64,000 nucleotides of DNA from an uncultured Lewinella sp. (GCA_913057785.1 CAJXPD010000002.1:1-64000), one strand, 5' to 3'. Shown: positions 53,020 through 62,707, numbered from the stretch's first letter. Translations and numbers: made by a program. The notes: a model not told the origin generated them from the sequence alone.

Positions 53020-54237
53020 CTAGTATTTCACGGTCTTAAGCGTAATTGTTTTCTCCTTTCCTTCGCTAAGGAAGGTCAACTTTGTTGTTTCGTTCTCCTG
53101 CCAACCATAACCATTTAGATAGAGTTGGCAATGCTTAAGTACATTTTCATTTTTGTCCCGGAGGTTGAACTGGTTAAGTTGTAGGATTGTGTCCCCTAAT
53201 TTAAGCCCTTTCCTTTCTGCTTCACTCCCCACTTGTAAGGCGCTGACGATGTAAACTCCACCTTCATAGCGGGGCAGGAAGCCCATACTCGCTTTCATAG
53301 CCGTGGCCTTTTGGATACTTTCTTTGGGTTGGAAATAGAATTTTTTCTGCTGATAATCGATGGTTATGACCCCATACTTCATGAGCCCTGTTCCAACCCG
53401 AGAACGGGATCGCTTGCTCACGTCAGCATAGAAGCCTTCCAGTACCGCATCGCCAAGTTCCAGCTGTTCAATGTAAGTCGTGTAAGCGGCCATAGGTTTC
53501 GGAATGACTCCAGAAGAGCCCAATGAAGTGACCCCAAAATAAGTCTCCACAGGATGTTGCTTGAACCTCGATTTTTGGCGAAGTTGCTCAATGGTCTTTG
53601 TCTTAAAACTGAAAAGATCATCTGATCCAGAATCAAAAACCACCCATTCCTTACCAAATGGTGATACCTCTACCTTGATATAAGGCATCGATGTTTTCCG
53701 CTGGATTTTCACCGGTATCTCTCCTCCTTTAGGGAGGCTTAATTTTAGAGAATTATCACTCAACTTGATCTTCTTTTCCGGGAGATTCAGTTCTAGGATT
53801 AACCCCCTCAAAAAATCTCTACCAATGATTCCATCAGCTGCCAAACAGCTGAAGGGGTATTCACTGTAGTCACTTACAATGGCATTGTAATTGCTAAACT
53901 CTAAGCTTCCAAAGCGAACTGATGGCACCTTGACATAAGGCACCTTTTTGCTCAATTTATTGATACCAACTACATTCGCAACCGCCACTTGTTCAAATGA
54001 AAACTGCTCTTGAATATCAGTTGAGATGGCTAGAGTGCCGCCGGTATCTAAGATAAATCGATAGGTCTTTCCTTCAATTTCAACAGGGATGAAGATTAGC
54101 CCACGAACCCATTCAAACTCAATTTCTTCTAAGAAATCTCGCTGCGTTAAGGTGGCTGACTTTTGGCAAAAAATACTTTGCGTGAGCAATAGGGGGCCTA
54201 TCAAAAGGAAGAGAGCTTTGGAGTAGAGCGAGGACAT
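53020..54237 (-). CDS. exported aspartyl protease with PDZ domain
   Basis: A signal peptide (about 1-24) is followed by a retroviral-type aspartyl protease region with two active-site motifs, FILDTGGT (about residue 62) and VVFDSGSD (about 198), and a C-terminal PDZ domain (about 310-400: GSEAERKGLKLGDTILQLN). Each single-chain protease of this type may act alone because both aspartates are present. It would act in the periplasm or on the cell surface; the substrate is unknown. Confidence 0.85.
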   Translation of the reverse strand: MSSLYSKALFLLIGPLLLTQSIFCQKSATLTQRDFLEEIEFEWVRGLIFIPVEIEGKTYRFILDTGGTLAISTDIQEQFSFEQVAVANVVGINKLSKKVPYVKVPSVRFGSLEFSNYNAIVSDYSEYPFSCLAADGIIGRDFLRGLILELNLPEKKIKLSDNSLKLSLPKGGEIPVKIQRKTSMPYIKVEVSPFGKEWVVFDSGSDDLFSFKTKTIEQLRQKSRFKQHPVETYFGVTSLGSSGVIPKPMAAYTTYIEQLELGDAVLEGFYADVSKRSRSRVGTGLMKYGVITIDYQQKKFYFQPKESIQKATAMKASMGFLPRYEGGVYIVSALQVGSEAERKGLKLGDTILQLNQFNLRDKNENVLKHCQLYLNGYGWQENETTKLTFLSEGKEKTITLKTVKY

Positions 54238-54255
54238 CTGTATAGTTTTAGTTTC

Positions 54256-54270
54256 AGAGTATGTTTAAAC
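54256..54270 (+). repeat. solo copy of the element end AGAGTATGTTTAAAC
   Basis: The first 14 bases are identical to the outer ends at 77-90 (minus strand) and 25542-25555. The inner ATCAATCGGC block is absent, and no opposite end is seen nearby, so it may be a decayed remnant or an end used by chance. Confidence 0.35.
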
Positions 54271-54362
54271 TAACTCTTTATAGCTTCCGCAATATAATAG
54301 CTTATCCTCGCTCTAGAAAGAAATTGCTAGGAGATCCCATTCAATAGGTCATTCCGTAAATA

Positions 54363-55148
54363 TTACTCCCCTCCTTTAGGGCCATAAAAGACTACCCAAG
54401 TCTTGAAGTCGGCAGTAAAATCAACAAAACGGTGTTCTTGGCCAGCTGGTACGAAAAGAACATCATGCGGTCCAAAAGAATAACGCTCATCCTCTCGTAG
54501 GAAGGTTCCCGTACCACTAATAACCACATACAACTCATCCTTCTCATGCGGACTTTGCTTATCCACTCCATCTGGAATGTACAGCTCCACCTCAAGTGTC
54601 CCGCTACGCAGCAAAGTCACAAATTCATTAGGGGCGATTTCTTGCAGGCGATCTTGAGCCATTTTCAGTGGAATATGATAAGGGATCGCTAAAGTCTCCT
54701 CAGCTATCCCATTTCTAAGCTGTCTAACATGATGTTCCAAATGGTCCACATAATCCGTTAGTAACCATTCTAAGGTATACAGATTAGTGTCATATTGCAC
54801 AGGTAGGGCTAAGGATTCCGCAGACTGGTTTTCCATGACACCGACAACCTGGCGATTCAGCGCTCCCCAAAGGTTCAATAGGTCTTCAATGGGTTGCTGC
54901 TGGTACTGGCTAATCAGGACATTCTGGTCTTGGTCATATTTGCGCACCGTGTACGGGCTCGGCAAGAACTGGGCTTCAATGAATCGTTTCAAATTGTAAG
55001 TAGCCGAATCGATCAGATGCCCTAGTATTTCTTTCTTCGACCAGCGTTCTGGGCTGGGTTTGTGGGAAGCTTTTTCATCGCCCAGCAAGGTAAAAAGTTG
55101 AGGCACTTCCTTGAGGGCAGCTTGTAAGCGGGTGATTTGGTCTTTCAT
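54363..55148 (-). CDS. DinB-family / cupin fusion protein
   Basis: The N-terminal part (about residues 1-155) is a DinB/YfiT-like four-helix bundle with metal-ligand-like histidines (SKKEILGHLIDS and TDYVDHLEHHVRQL). The C-terminal part (about 170-260) is a cupin_2 domain (SPHEKDELYVVISGTGTF, GPHDVLFVPAGQEHRFVDF) with metal-ligand histidines. ATG at 55148 is preferred to the TTG at 55199. Fusion of the two metal-binding folds is unusual. The function is unknown; DinB-like proteins often act in thiol or detoxification chemistry. Confidence 0.78.
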   Translation of the reverse strand: MKDQITRLQAALKEVPQLFTLLGDEKASHKPSPERWSKKEILGHLIDSATYNLKRFIEAQFLPSPYTVRKYDQDQNVLISQYQQQPIEDLLNLWGALNRQVVGVMENQSAESLALPVQYDTNLYTLEWLLTDYVDHLEHHVRQLRNGIAEETLAIPYHIPLKMAQDRLQEIAPNEFVTLLRSGTLEVELYIPDGVDKQSPHEKDELYVVISGTGTFLREDERYSFGPHDVLFVPAGQEHRFVDFTADFKTWVVFYGPKGGE

Positions 55149-55234
55149 ACCTTTAATTTGATAGGTTGTTACCTTTGCATAAGGATGGATCGAAGACAAA
55201 AGTTCCCTAATAAAGGATACTGATCACAAATACT

Positions 55235-55873
55235 TTATGCCCTCTCCGTTATACAATCAACACTAATTTGATAAAGGTCCCCAGCCACCTCCTCCATGGA
55301 GCGATTGCCATCGATCGAAACGATTTTTTCTACGTCGTTCAAAAGATCAAATGCCTTTTGGTAAGTGGCATAGACCTTCTTAATATTCTCCAGCGTTTCG
55401 TAGATCTCTACATCGGCACGGTTGGCATGTACACGGTCAAAACCAACTTGAGGAGGGATATCTATAAAGATATTTAGATCTGGTCGTAGTAGTTCCGCAC
55501 TTAGGGCATTGGATTGGATCACCCAGTCTAAAGGCATATGAGCCCCATGGTAAGCGTAGGAGGAAAAATAATAACGATCCGTAATCACAGTAAACCCCTC
55601 TTCCAACTTCTTTAATACCCCATTAACGGGATTCTGCAGGTGGTCCAATCGATCAGCGACAAACAAGGCTGCGATGGTTTTATCATCAGCGGTAATCCGG
55701 GTGGAGAACATTTGGCGAATCAAAGATCCTATGGGTCCATTGGTAGGTTCGAAAGTGGGGTAAATCTTATGTCCTTCCGCCTTTAGGCGAGAACAAAGTT
55801 CGGCTACTTGTGTGCTCTTTCCAGAACCATCGATACCTTCTACGGCAATGAATTTTCCTCTTTTACTTTGCAT
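55235..55873 (-). CDS. tmk: thymidylate kinase
   Basis: Thymidylate kinase phosphorylates dTMP to dTDP for DNA synthesis. The P-loop is EGIDGSGKST (about 13-22), the substrate-binding DR motif is in ITDRYYFSSYAY, and a FIDIPP segment follows. The length of 212 residues is normal. It has no operon partner of related function; the next gene is a STAS-like protein on the same strand. Confidence 0.95.
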   Translation of the reverse strand: MQSKRGKFIAVEGIDGSGKSTQVAELCSRLKAEGHKIYPTFEPTNGPIGSLIRQMFSTRITADDKTIAALFVADRLDHLQNPVNGVLKKLEEGFTVITDRYYFSSYAYHGAHMPLDWVIQSNALSAELLRPDLNIFIDIPPQVGFDRVHANRADVEIYETLENIKKVYATYQKAFDLLNDVEKIVSIDGNRSMEEVAGDLYQISVDCITERA

Positions 55874-55900
55874 GGCTTTTGCTTAGGCCAGCAAAGGTAA

Positions 55901-56329
55901 TCATACTTGGTGGGATTCTGAAGGAAGCTGAGATACTGGCGTTTTCCTTAACCAACAAAGGGCATTCTGTCGGTCGCGAAAGAAGCGCAAACAAAGGCCT
56001 CGGTTACTTGCTACATTTTCAGCAAAAACATTGTGTTCAAAGCCAGTTGACCTTTCATCTAAGAAGGCAATACGCAACTTGCTGCCATCCCTGCCCAATT
56101 CTTCCTGAATGTATTTTATCGCATTATAGCTATCCAGAACGGATAGTCTTTTTGAAGTCTTGCCTTCGATTAGAACATCCCAAATGTTACAGGCTTTCAA
56201 GCTTGCATACATCTTGTTGAAACGTATTATCGTATGTTCATAGCTTTGCTCTCCAATGCATTCGAAATGCACTAGGGTAGGCAAAAGCTTTATCGTCACC
56301 AACGGCTGTCCTGGTGTAATAGCTGCCAT
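55901..56329 (-). CDS. STAS/SpoIIAA-like fold protein, uncharacterised
   Basis: The 142-residue protein alternates strands and helices as in SpoIIAA-like (STAS/SEC14-type) proteins: LVHFECIGEQSYEHTIIRFN, WDVLIEGKTSKRLSVLDSYNAIKYIQEEL (parts), LRIAFLDERS. It has no signal peptide. No catalytic residues are known for this group. The call rests on the secondary-structure pattern and is tentative. It lies 27 bases upstream of tmk on the same strand. Confidence 0.4.
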   Translation of the reverse strand: MAAITPGQPLVTIKLLPTLVHFECIGEQSYEHTIIRFNKMYASLKACNIWDVLIEGKTSKRLSVLDSYNAIKYIQEELGRDGSKLRIAFLDERSTGFEHNVFAENVASNRGLCLRFFRDRQNALCWLRKTPVSQLPSESHQV

Positions 56330-56472
56330 GTTGTACTCACTGTGGGTGTGATATAGTGTTTGTTCCTCACCGATAATTCAAAGGCGCTATATAGCTCTAT
56401 GAATATATATGATGAGGGAGCAAATATAACAAAAAGGCGACTACAGTGATCCGCAGGAATGGCGTTCCTGTT

Positions 56473-57045
56473 CTATTTCTGGTCCTCTTTTAGGAATTCG
56501 TCCGTAAAATGAGCCTTACGTTTAGGCTGGGCAAACTTTCCCTCATTATAAGCTTTGGAGCCGCCCTTGGGGATTGATAAACTTTGCCATTCTGCTCCTT
56601 TGAGCATCCTTCCAATGTATACGATTTGACCCATGTGATAAGTGTAATGAGCCAGCTGCCGGTTGATGGCCTCGACTATGGTGTGGCCCATATTTCGTAT
56701 GTAAATGGTTTGTCCAAAGTTTTCCTCTGTGACACAGTCTAAGGCACTAAAAAGACAGGTCCACCCTTCTTCCCACTTCGCTAACATTTCTTCACGAGAG
56801 GCAATATCTGCTTCAAATTCTCCTTCCCGGTTTCGCCATTCCTTTTCTCCGTCTTCTTCCAAAAAATTAGTCCATCGGGAGAGCATGTTCCCCCAAAGAT
56901 GTTTCACGACTACAGCGATGCTATTGCTCTCTGGGTTAAACTGCCAAAAAAGTTCTTTCTCAGATAATTGGTCAAAGGAGCGATCTCCAAGAAGCTTGTA
57001 ATACTCAAATTGTTTCCGAACACTGGTCAAATAGTTCTCTTCCAT
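56473..57045 (-). CDS. DUF1572 / DinB-like protein
   Basis: The protein of 190 residues matches the DUF1572 group of DinB-like four-helix proteins: NSIAVVVKHLWGNMLSRWTNFL and LAHYTYHMGQIVYIGRML, each with a conserved metal-ligand-type histidine. These proteins are of unknown function, often in stress or thiol contexts. It lies 1 base behind the VOC-family gene, so the two are co-transcribed. Confidence 0.82.
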   Translation of the reverse strand: MEENYLTSVRKQFEYYKLLGDRSFDQLSEKELFWQFNPESNSIAVVVKHLWGNMLSRWTNFLEEDGEKEWRNREGEFEADIASREEMLAKWEEGWTCLFSALDCVTEENFGQTIYIRNMGHTIVEAINRQLAHYTYHMGQIVYIGRMLKGAEWQSLSIPKGGSKAYNEGKFAQPKRKAHFTDEFLKEDQK

Positions 57046-57046
57046 A

Positions 57047-57712
57047 TTAGCGGATTGTTAGTTCTTCAGATTCATAATGTATGTGCCAGCTCTGCTTCCC
57101 CTCACTCCACTCCACTTCAAACCTGCTAGCAGAAATTGGTTCATCCGTAGGGAACCACTTCTTCTTTTCATAATTCACCACGATAAATAGTCCTTCCTCA
57201 TTACCCAGCGCACAAAAGCGATCAAAACTTCCATCATAAATGGGAAATGGGATTGCTTCATTTAGTTGCCAATGAATTTGCTCTATATCCTTGGTCCCCA
57301 CTCCCACTTCGCTAATGCAAGTGCACTGTTTACTAGTAAAGGTCGGGCGTGTTGGGATGGCTAAATTCCGTCTGGCGATAAACTCTACAATATTTCCTCC
57401 CGGATCATGGAAATAGATCGCTTCCGCATTCCAATTGCTAAAATCAACGATTTCCTTTCCATTAAAAGGTAGTATGGGAAGACGTTCCTTTAACCAAGAC
57501 AAGGCTAAGTTCGTGCTGTGTGAGGGGATATTTATTGCAAAATGAGTAGGCTTAGCTCGATCCGCAGCTTTAAACTGTAAACGAGTTTCCCCGATCTGTA
57601 CGGAAAAACTCGTTTTTCCCGCTTCCACCAGTGGAAAAGCAAGGGTTTCTGTATAAAATGCTTGCTGGGCTAGTAGGCGGTTGGTATGTAATGTGAGGAG
57701 GGAAAAACTCAT
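57047..57712 (-). CDS. VOC-family (glyoxalase-like) protein
   Basis: Two beta-alpha-beta-beta-beta modules are visible: LLTLHTNRLLAQQAFYTETL with IYFHDPGGNIVEFIAR, and CISEVGVGTKDIEQIHWQL with IYDGSFDRFCALGNEEGLFIVV. This is the vicinal oxygen chelate fold of glyoxalases and dioxygenases. The substrate is unknown. ATG at 57712 gives the usual start; the frame is open to 57739. It overlaps the DUF1572 operon. Confidence 0.8.
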   Translation of the reverse strand: MSFSLLTLHTNRLLAQQAFYTETLAFPLVEAGKTSFSVQIGETRLQFKAADRAKPTHFAINIPSHSTNLALSWLKERLPILPFNGKEIVDFSNWNAEAIYFHDPGGNIVEFIARRNLAIPTRPTFTSKQCTCISEVGVGTKDIEQIHWQLNEAIPFPIYDGSFDRFCALGNEEGLFIVVNYEKKKWFPTDEPISASRFEVEWSEGKQSWHIHYESEELTIR

Positions 57713-57775
57713 GTCAACATTATTGGATTTTTCCAGCAAAAAGTCAAGCCCTTCCCCGCTTGGATCGTATTCCCT

Positions 57776-58441
57776 TTATTCCTGCTTCATCAAGACGAAG
57801 GTCTCTTCTTTGTCTCCTACCTTCCGTTTCCATTGTAACTTTGTTTTACTAAGAAATTCAAAAGTCCAGCGACTATCCTCGGCATCCCCCCCATCACTAA
57901 TCAACCGCAAGATCGGTTGGTGACCATCGATGTGCCAAACCCCAGACTTTCGCCCTTCCGAGGTACGAGCTACGTATCGTCGATCCCATTTAATGAAGAT
58001 AGATTGCATGTGTCCCGGAGTTTCTCCTTCGTTGAAAGTCCAAAAACCAACCATCTCATCCCAAGGGGCAAGCGGAATATTTGAAGCTCTTTTCAATAGC
58101 ACAACTACCGCTTGGCCTTCTTCCTCTCTTTCCATTTGCATTCCCTCTCCATCAACCTTGTAAGCAAATGGTCCCATCGGATCAGCTTGGCCACTTTCAT
58201 TTCGGAATTGAACCATTCCTTTCTCTTCATCCAACTTGTAGGAGCCGATCATATTCCGTACCCCACCATTCCCTGAGCTGAGGCTTTCGTCCTCCTCAAA
58301 TTGAAACCACTTCGCCACCGGAGTGAGCATTTCTGTTCCAACCTTAACTTCCTGAACCGTCCACAGACCGGCAAATTGGGCTTGCATGGCCGGGTAAAAT
58401 AGTCCCAGATAAAACAAGCCGACTAAGTACATTTTTTTCAT
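57776..58441 (-). CDS. exported uncharacterised protein
   Basis: I do not recognise a named family. A signal peptide (MYLVGLFYLGLFYPAMQAQ) is followed by two similar beta-rich parts, each starting with a GxWT pattern (AGLWTVQEVKVG and VGFWTFNEGET), suggesting an internal duplication of a lipocalin-like or fatty-acid-binding-like half-barrel. It lies 64 bases upstream of the VOC gene start. Confidence 0.5.
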   Translation of the reverse strand: MKKMYLVGLFYLGLFYPAMQAQFAGLWTVQEVKVGTEMLTPVAKWFQFEEDESLSSGNGGVRNMIGSYKLDEEKGMVQFRNESGQADPMGPFAYKVDGEGMQMEREEEGQAVVVLLKRASNIPLAPWDEMVGFWTFNEGETPGHMQSIFIKWDRRYVARTSEGRKSGVWHIDGHQPILRLISDGGDAEDSRWTFEFLSKTKLQWKRKVGDKEETFVLMKQE

Positions 58442-58510
58442 CTATCTTTTTATGCTGGAAGATGAAGCACATACTTGTTTTGGTGGGTATAGGCTTAGGT
58501 TTTCAGAAGA

Positions 58511-59047
58511 TCAACTTCTTTTTTGCTGAAAACCTGGATTGAACCATGTCATTTCGAGGGGAGTTTCCAGGCTTCCGTCCAAGTTGAGGATCTTATGTTT
58601 GAGCCGCCCTTCCTCAATGAACCCCATTTTCCGGTAAAATCGAATAGCCGAAGTATTTTGCTCTCTTACAAATAGCTCAACGCGCAGCACTTCGGTAAAC
58701 TTTGTTTGTACCTCTTCCAGAAAAGCCAGGAAAAGCTGTTTTCCCAAACCCTTACCTTGAAAATCCGGATGAACGACTATAGTGAGGTCAGCCAAGATAT
58801 GTCGAAAAGCGCTGAGTCCTGGCTTATAGGCATGAATTTCTGCGATGATCGATTGCGCTTTGGCGGGGTCTGCTATGTGATAAGCAATACCGGATTGAAT
58901 GCTCTTTTGTAAAAAGGAGCGCACATAATCCGAGGTCACCTCTTCCTCAATTCTAATGATGCCTCCAGAATGTCGAACTACTTCAGTATATAAATCTAAA
59001 ACCGCTTTGATATCGGCAGAACTACTCTTTTGAATCTGATACTGCAT
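58511..59047 (-). CDS. GNAT-family N-acetyltransferase
   Basis: This is an acetyl-CoA-dependent N-acetyltransferase of 178 residues. The acetyl-CoA loop is in HPDFQGKGLGKQLFLAF, and the C-terminal NTSAIRFYRKMGFIEEGRLKH is the usual motif B. It resembles amino-acid- or toxin-acetylating members, but the substrate cannot be told. It is a single gene. Confidence 0.88.
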   Translation of the reverse strand: MQYQIQKSSSADIKAVLDLYTEVVRHSGGIIRIEEEVTSDYVRSFLQKSIQSGIAYHIADPAKAQSIIAEIHAYKPGLSAFRHILADLTIVVHPDFQGKGLGKQLFLAFLEEVQTKFTEVLRVELFVREQNTSAIRFYRKMGFIEEGRLKHKILNLDGSLETPLEMTWFNPGFQQKRS

Positions 59048-59092
59048 GGCTAAACATGAGCTTTTAATTTGGAAGAGTCAAACGTATCCTGT

Positions 59093-59614
59093 CTAATCAA
59101 GCTTTATAGGAACACCATCATCCGCATCGATCTCCCAACGCTCGCCGTAAATGGACAGATAGGAAATCTTAAGCTCCACTCGATTTTCCTCTATCAGTTC
59201 AACTATTCTTCGAGCCGAGTAGAGATCTTTGGTTGCAATTAGGGATATTGCTTTGCCCGCCGGGACCATTTTACCAGGTGCAATATCAGAATAGACAAAA
59301 TACACAGAGTCCTTTGGGTTTCGATTGGTTAACTCCAACAAATATTCGGAAAACCTGCCTTCATACAGCTCACCTTTTTCCTTAATCTCTATTTCTTCCA
59401 ATAAAGCCGGTCCGACACCAACATTACTCAGTACGTATTCCATATTCGCCGTACCTCCATTATGAAAGCCGAGTTCTAGATAAGGGAAGACTGCCGCATA
59501 CTGTTGGTCTCGGATCAAATTGGTTTGGTAAATGAAGACGGTAAGTGTCCCCACACTCAGCAGAATAGCAAAAAAACTCATGAATTTATCTGAGTTCCAG
59601 AATCTCTTTTTCAT
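59093..59614 (-). CDS. uncharacterised membrane-anchored protein
   Basis: I do not recognise the family. One hydrophobic segment (FMSFFAILLSVGTLTVFIY, about residues 11-29) anchors a periplasmic or cytoplasmic domain of about 140 residues with beta-rich pattern (YLELGFHNGGTANMEYVLSNVG). Such proteins occur beside transport or signalling genes without known role. No partner is obvious here. Confidence 0.5.
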   Translation of the reverse strand: MKKRFWNSDKFMSFFAILLSVGTLTVFIYQTNLIRDQQYAAVFPYLELGFHNGGTANMEYVLSNVGVGPALLEEIEIKEKGELYEGRFSEYLLELTNRNPKDSVYFVYSDIAPGKMVPAGKAISLIATKDLYSARRIVELIEENRVELKISYLSIYGERWEIDADDGVPIKLD

Positions 59615-59812
59615 GATAACAATCGGTTGAAATATTTCAGTAATAAGGATTCCTTAAATTGCGAATCCCCAGCATTTACAAGGTCCTTAACAATTTCTTT
59701 AGCCCGAAAAGGGATAGCAGTTCAAAATGTTAAAATAACAAAACTAGGCCTGTCCCCCCATTGTCCCCTGGTCTTTTTTGGCTTCTGAAAAAAAAGAGAC
59801 GTACTTAATAAT

Positions 59813-62707
59813 ATGAAAACGATTAGACCCATATTATTACACCTAGCCTTATCTTTTGTTAGCTTCTCCCTATTAGCTACTCCCATTGAGGATAACTATG
59901 AAGAGATTCTAAGAGTTCACCTCAATAACCTATTAGGAAGTAAATCTTTTTCATTCCAGTCCTTGGATGTACAAGCGGCCGACAAAGCGGTAAGCGGAAA
60001 TGGAACCTTTTTTGGCACCTCCAATGTAGGTTTCGAACTACAGTATGATAGCAACGATAAACTTGGGTACTTTGAAGCTACGATGCCTTCCAATGCCAAA
60101 GTACAAGTATCGAACAGAGCCCTTCAGAAACTAGCTGGACAAAAACTTCAGAAGTTATTACCGGATGCCTTATCCAAAGGCGTCTATCTCGAAAAATTCA
60201 GTTTCACTGCGAATAAAGAAAGTAAGAAGATTGAAAATCTCAATCTTTGGTTTAACTGCCTACGTAATTGGGAATTACTCGAGGGAAGTTCCTTTAGCCT
60301 CGAGCAAGTAAAGATCAATTTTTTGATTGACCACCCCACGGATAAAGCCAAGCGCACCTTGGAAGGGCAACTAACTGGCATAACCCAAGTGGGAAGCAAA
60401 CCGCTAGAGCTTAGCGGAAAGATCAGAAGCAAAAAAGAGAATCTCCAACTCAGTGCAAAAACGGAGAGCCTACAACTTAAGAGTACACTACAGTCTCTAG
60501 CTGGAAGATCGAGTATCAAAGGTATTCGCATTCCGGACGGCGTAGTAAACCTTTCGCTCAAAGAAGGTCTGCTGACCGTAGCCCCTTACCAAAAATGGAT
60601 CACGCTCGATGCCAATTCGAATCTTGGCGAAACGGACATCTTCGTCAGTAAAAATCTAGGGAAATCAAGACGAGAGAAGAAGAAGATCCAATACATCGTT
60701 AAGATCACCACCCCGAAGGATTTCAAATTATCCAAACTCAGTCAGAAACTCAAGGTATTAGACAAACTTCCGCTTGGTGGTCAAACCATTGTACTGTCTT
60801 CAGCGGAAAAAGATAAAAAAGAAACATCCAGCATTCCAACGCTGGCACAAATCAAATCTGGCGTAAATAAGGGATGCAATTACATTGCCAACCTGGACCT
60901 TAGCAAGATTAGCCTAGATAAGTTGATCGGCGTCAAGAACCTGATCGTCAACTCGACCTTGAGTGATAAATTACATGATGTAGTATTGGAATCTGAACTG
61001 GATACCGATATCACTATAGGAAGCGGCAACAAGCTAAAAAATGTACTATTCCGATTACAACCGTCCCCCCAGAACTTTGCCATTTCCCTACTGGGGGTTA
61101 TGAACGCTCAGATCAACGATGACAAGTTAGAATTCAAGGGTGGAGTTGAATTAGTGTTGTCAGACCAAACTTTGAACTTCCTAGCCATGATGAAGGGGGA
61201 CTGGAGAAATCCTCTTGGGGCCAAAGGTTTGGTGATGAGCAATGTGGCGATGCAAATGGGCGCCAGTTTCACGACTGCTCCCGTCTTACTGCCTAACGTC
61301 GCCTTGAGTGGAGAGCTTAAGATTGGTAGCTTCAAAGGAGCCGCTGCCTTGGCCTTTGACACTCGAAATCCTACCAAAAGTATGATTGCGGCCAGCTTCA
61401 ATAGAATTGAATTGGATGACCTATTCAAAATGGTAGTGGATAAAAAGACGCAGCAAAAGATACCCAAGGCCATCCAGGAGGCGCTCTCCAAGGTGCTGTT
61501 CAAAGACATGGAGTTTCAGATTGTACCGTCCCCCATCCAAATTGTAGATGTTAAGTACGATCCCGGGTTTCGGGCAGCAGGTGCAGTTTCGATTTTGGGC
61601 GTGAGTGGCGAAGGACGACTGGAAATTGACTATACCAATGGAATCCTTTTACAAGGTGCTGTAGACCCGATTGAAGTTGGGCCATTTAAGCTTACCGGAG
61701 CCGGGCGCAATAAGAGACCTGGTCTCTTGGCTGATCTTCGCATGGGAAAAACACCTGAAATTGCCCTGAATGGAAAAGTAAGCTTACTGGGTTTAAGTGC
61801 TAATACAGATGTAAGTATCAAATCCAACGGCTTCCGATTCAAGGTTGGTGGTAAAGTTTTTGACATCTTCCAAGGGGATATCACAGCCAGCGGACAAGCC
61901 CTTAACCAAGGAGGAAACATGTACCTCAAGGTGAAAATGAAAACAGATATCTGGAACTACTTAGATAAAAAACTGACAGGATTCGTAGAGGAAGGGACCA
62001 GCAATGCCATAAAAAAATTATCGGCCAAGCAGCAGGACATCTTGGCTGCCGAAAAGAAGGTAGAAGGCTGGGATAAGGAGATTAATCGCCTCCGAGAAGT
62101 CGTGAAGAAGGAACAAGCAAAAGATAGAGCTAAATACCAGAAAGCCTATGACGATGTAGAGCGCCAGCAAGCTAAGGTGAATGGCTTGAACAGCAAGATC
62201 GATGCACTCAAAAAAGAGATCAAGTCTAAAAATAAGATCACCGAAGCCCACAAGATCATTGCGTTACAGGCAAAGTTGAAGCCTTTGCAGATTGCCAAGG
62301 GTACGGCTTGGACCGCTTTGGAAGGTTACCAGTTGGTGCTAAAAGGATTGAAGAAAGGAAATACCAATCCAGATCTAGATCCAAAAATCATTGCTGCGAA
62401 GTCATCACGCTTGGCCGCCTTAGGAGGCTTGAAGACAGCGAGAGGTTCCTTGGAAGCCTTGAAATTCACCTTGGGTGTAACCGGTAAAACAGCGACTTTC
62501 ATTATCGACAAGGGATTAGATGCCTTGGTCAAAATACACGCCGCAGAATTTGAAGGTAAATTGGATGCGGTTAAAGGCGGAAGTGTTCGTTTGGAACTAG
62601 ATATAGAATGGAGAGGAAAGCGAAAAGACATGAACTTGAACTTCAATTTTCATAACCCGCTCAGCACCTTAAAGGATTTTGCTGACAGACTCATGAAGGA
62701 AGACTAA
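59813..62707 (+). CDS. large exported beta-repeat protein with C-terminal coiled coil
   Basis: I do not recognise a named family. A signal peptide (about 1-22) is followed by about 670 residues of amphipathic beta repeats with recurring blocks such as AKVQVSNRALQKLAGQKLQ, LSKLSQKLKVLDKLPLGGQTIVL and KVSLLGLSANTDVSIKSNGF. Residues about 730-800 form a charged coiled coil (EKKVEGWDKEINRLREVVKKE, part). The pattern recalls lipid-transport or AsmA/TamB-like beta-rich proteins, but no family signature is certain. It probably sits in the periplasm. A strong hairpin follows at 62742. Confidence 0.45.
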   Translation: MKTIRPILLHLALSFVSFSLLATPIEDNYEEILRVHLNNLLGSKSFSFQSLDVQAADKAVSGNGTFFGTSNVGFELQYDSNDKLGYFEATMPSNAKVQVSNRALQKLAGQKLQKLLPDALSKGVYLEKFSFTANKESKKIENLNLWFNCLRNWELLEGSSFSLEQVKINFLIDHPTDKAKRTLEGQLTGITQVGSKPLELSGKIRSKKENLQLSAKTESLQLKSTLQSLAGRSSIKGIRIPDGVVNLSLKEGLLTVAPYQKWITLDANSNLGETDIFVSKNLGKSRREKKKIQYIVKITTPKDFKLSKLSQKLKVLDKLPLGGQTIVLSSAEKDKKETSSIPTLAQIKSGVNKGCNYIANLDLSKISLDKLIGVKNLIVNSTLSDKLHDVVLESELDTDITIGSGNKLKNVLFRLQPSPQNFAISLLGVMNAQINDDKLEFKGGVELVLSDQTLNFLAMMKGDWRNPLGAKGLVMSNVAMQMGASFTTAPVLLPNVALSGELKIGSFKGAAALAFDTRNPTKSMIAASFNRIELDDLFKMVVDKKTQQKIPKAIQEALSKVLFKDMEFQIVPSPIQIVDVKYDPGFRAAGAVSILGVSGEGRLEIDYTNGILLQGAVDPIEVGPFKLTGAGRNKRPGLLADLRMGKTPEIALNGKVSLLGLSANTDVSIKSNGFRFKVGGKVFDIFQGDITASGQALNQGGNMYLKVKMKTDIWNYLDKKLTGFVEEGTSNAIKKLSAKQQDILAAEKKVEGWDKEINRLREVVKKEQAKDRAKYQKAYDDVERQQAKVNGLNSKIDALKKEIKSKNKITEAHKIIALQAKLKPLQIAKGTAWTALEGYQLVLKGLKKGNTNPDLDPKIIAAKSSRLAALGGLKTARGSLEALKFTLGVTGKTATFIIDKGLDALVKIHAAEFEGKLDAVKGGSVRLELDIEWRGKRKDMNLNFNFHNPLSTLKDFADRLMKED

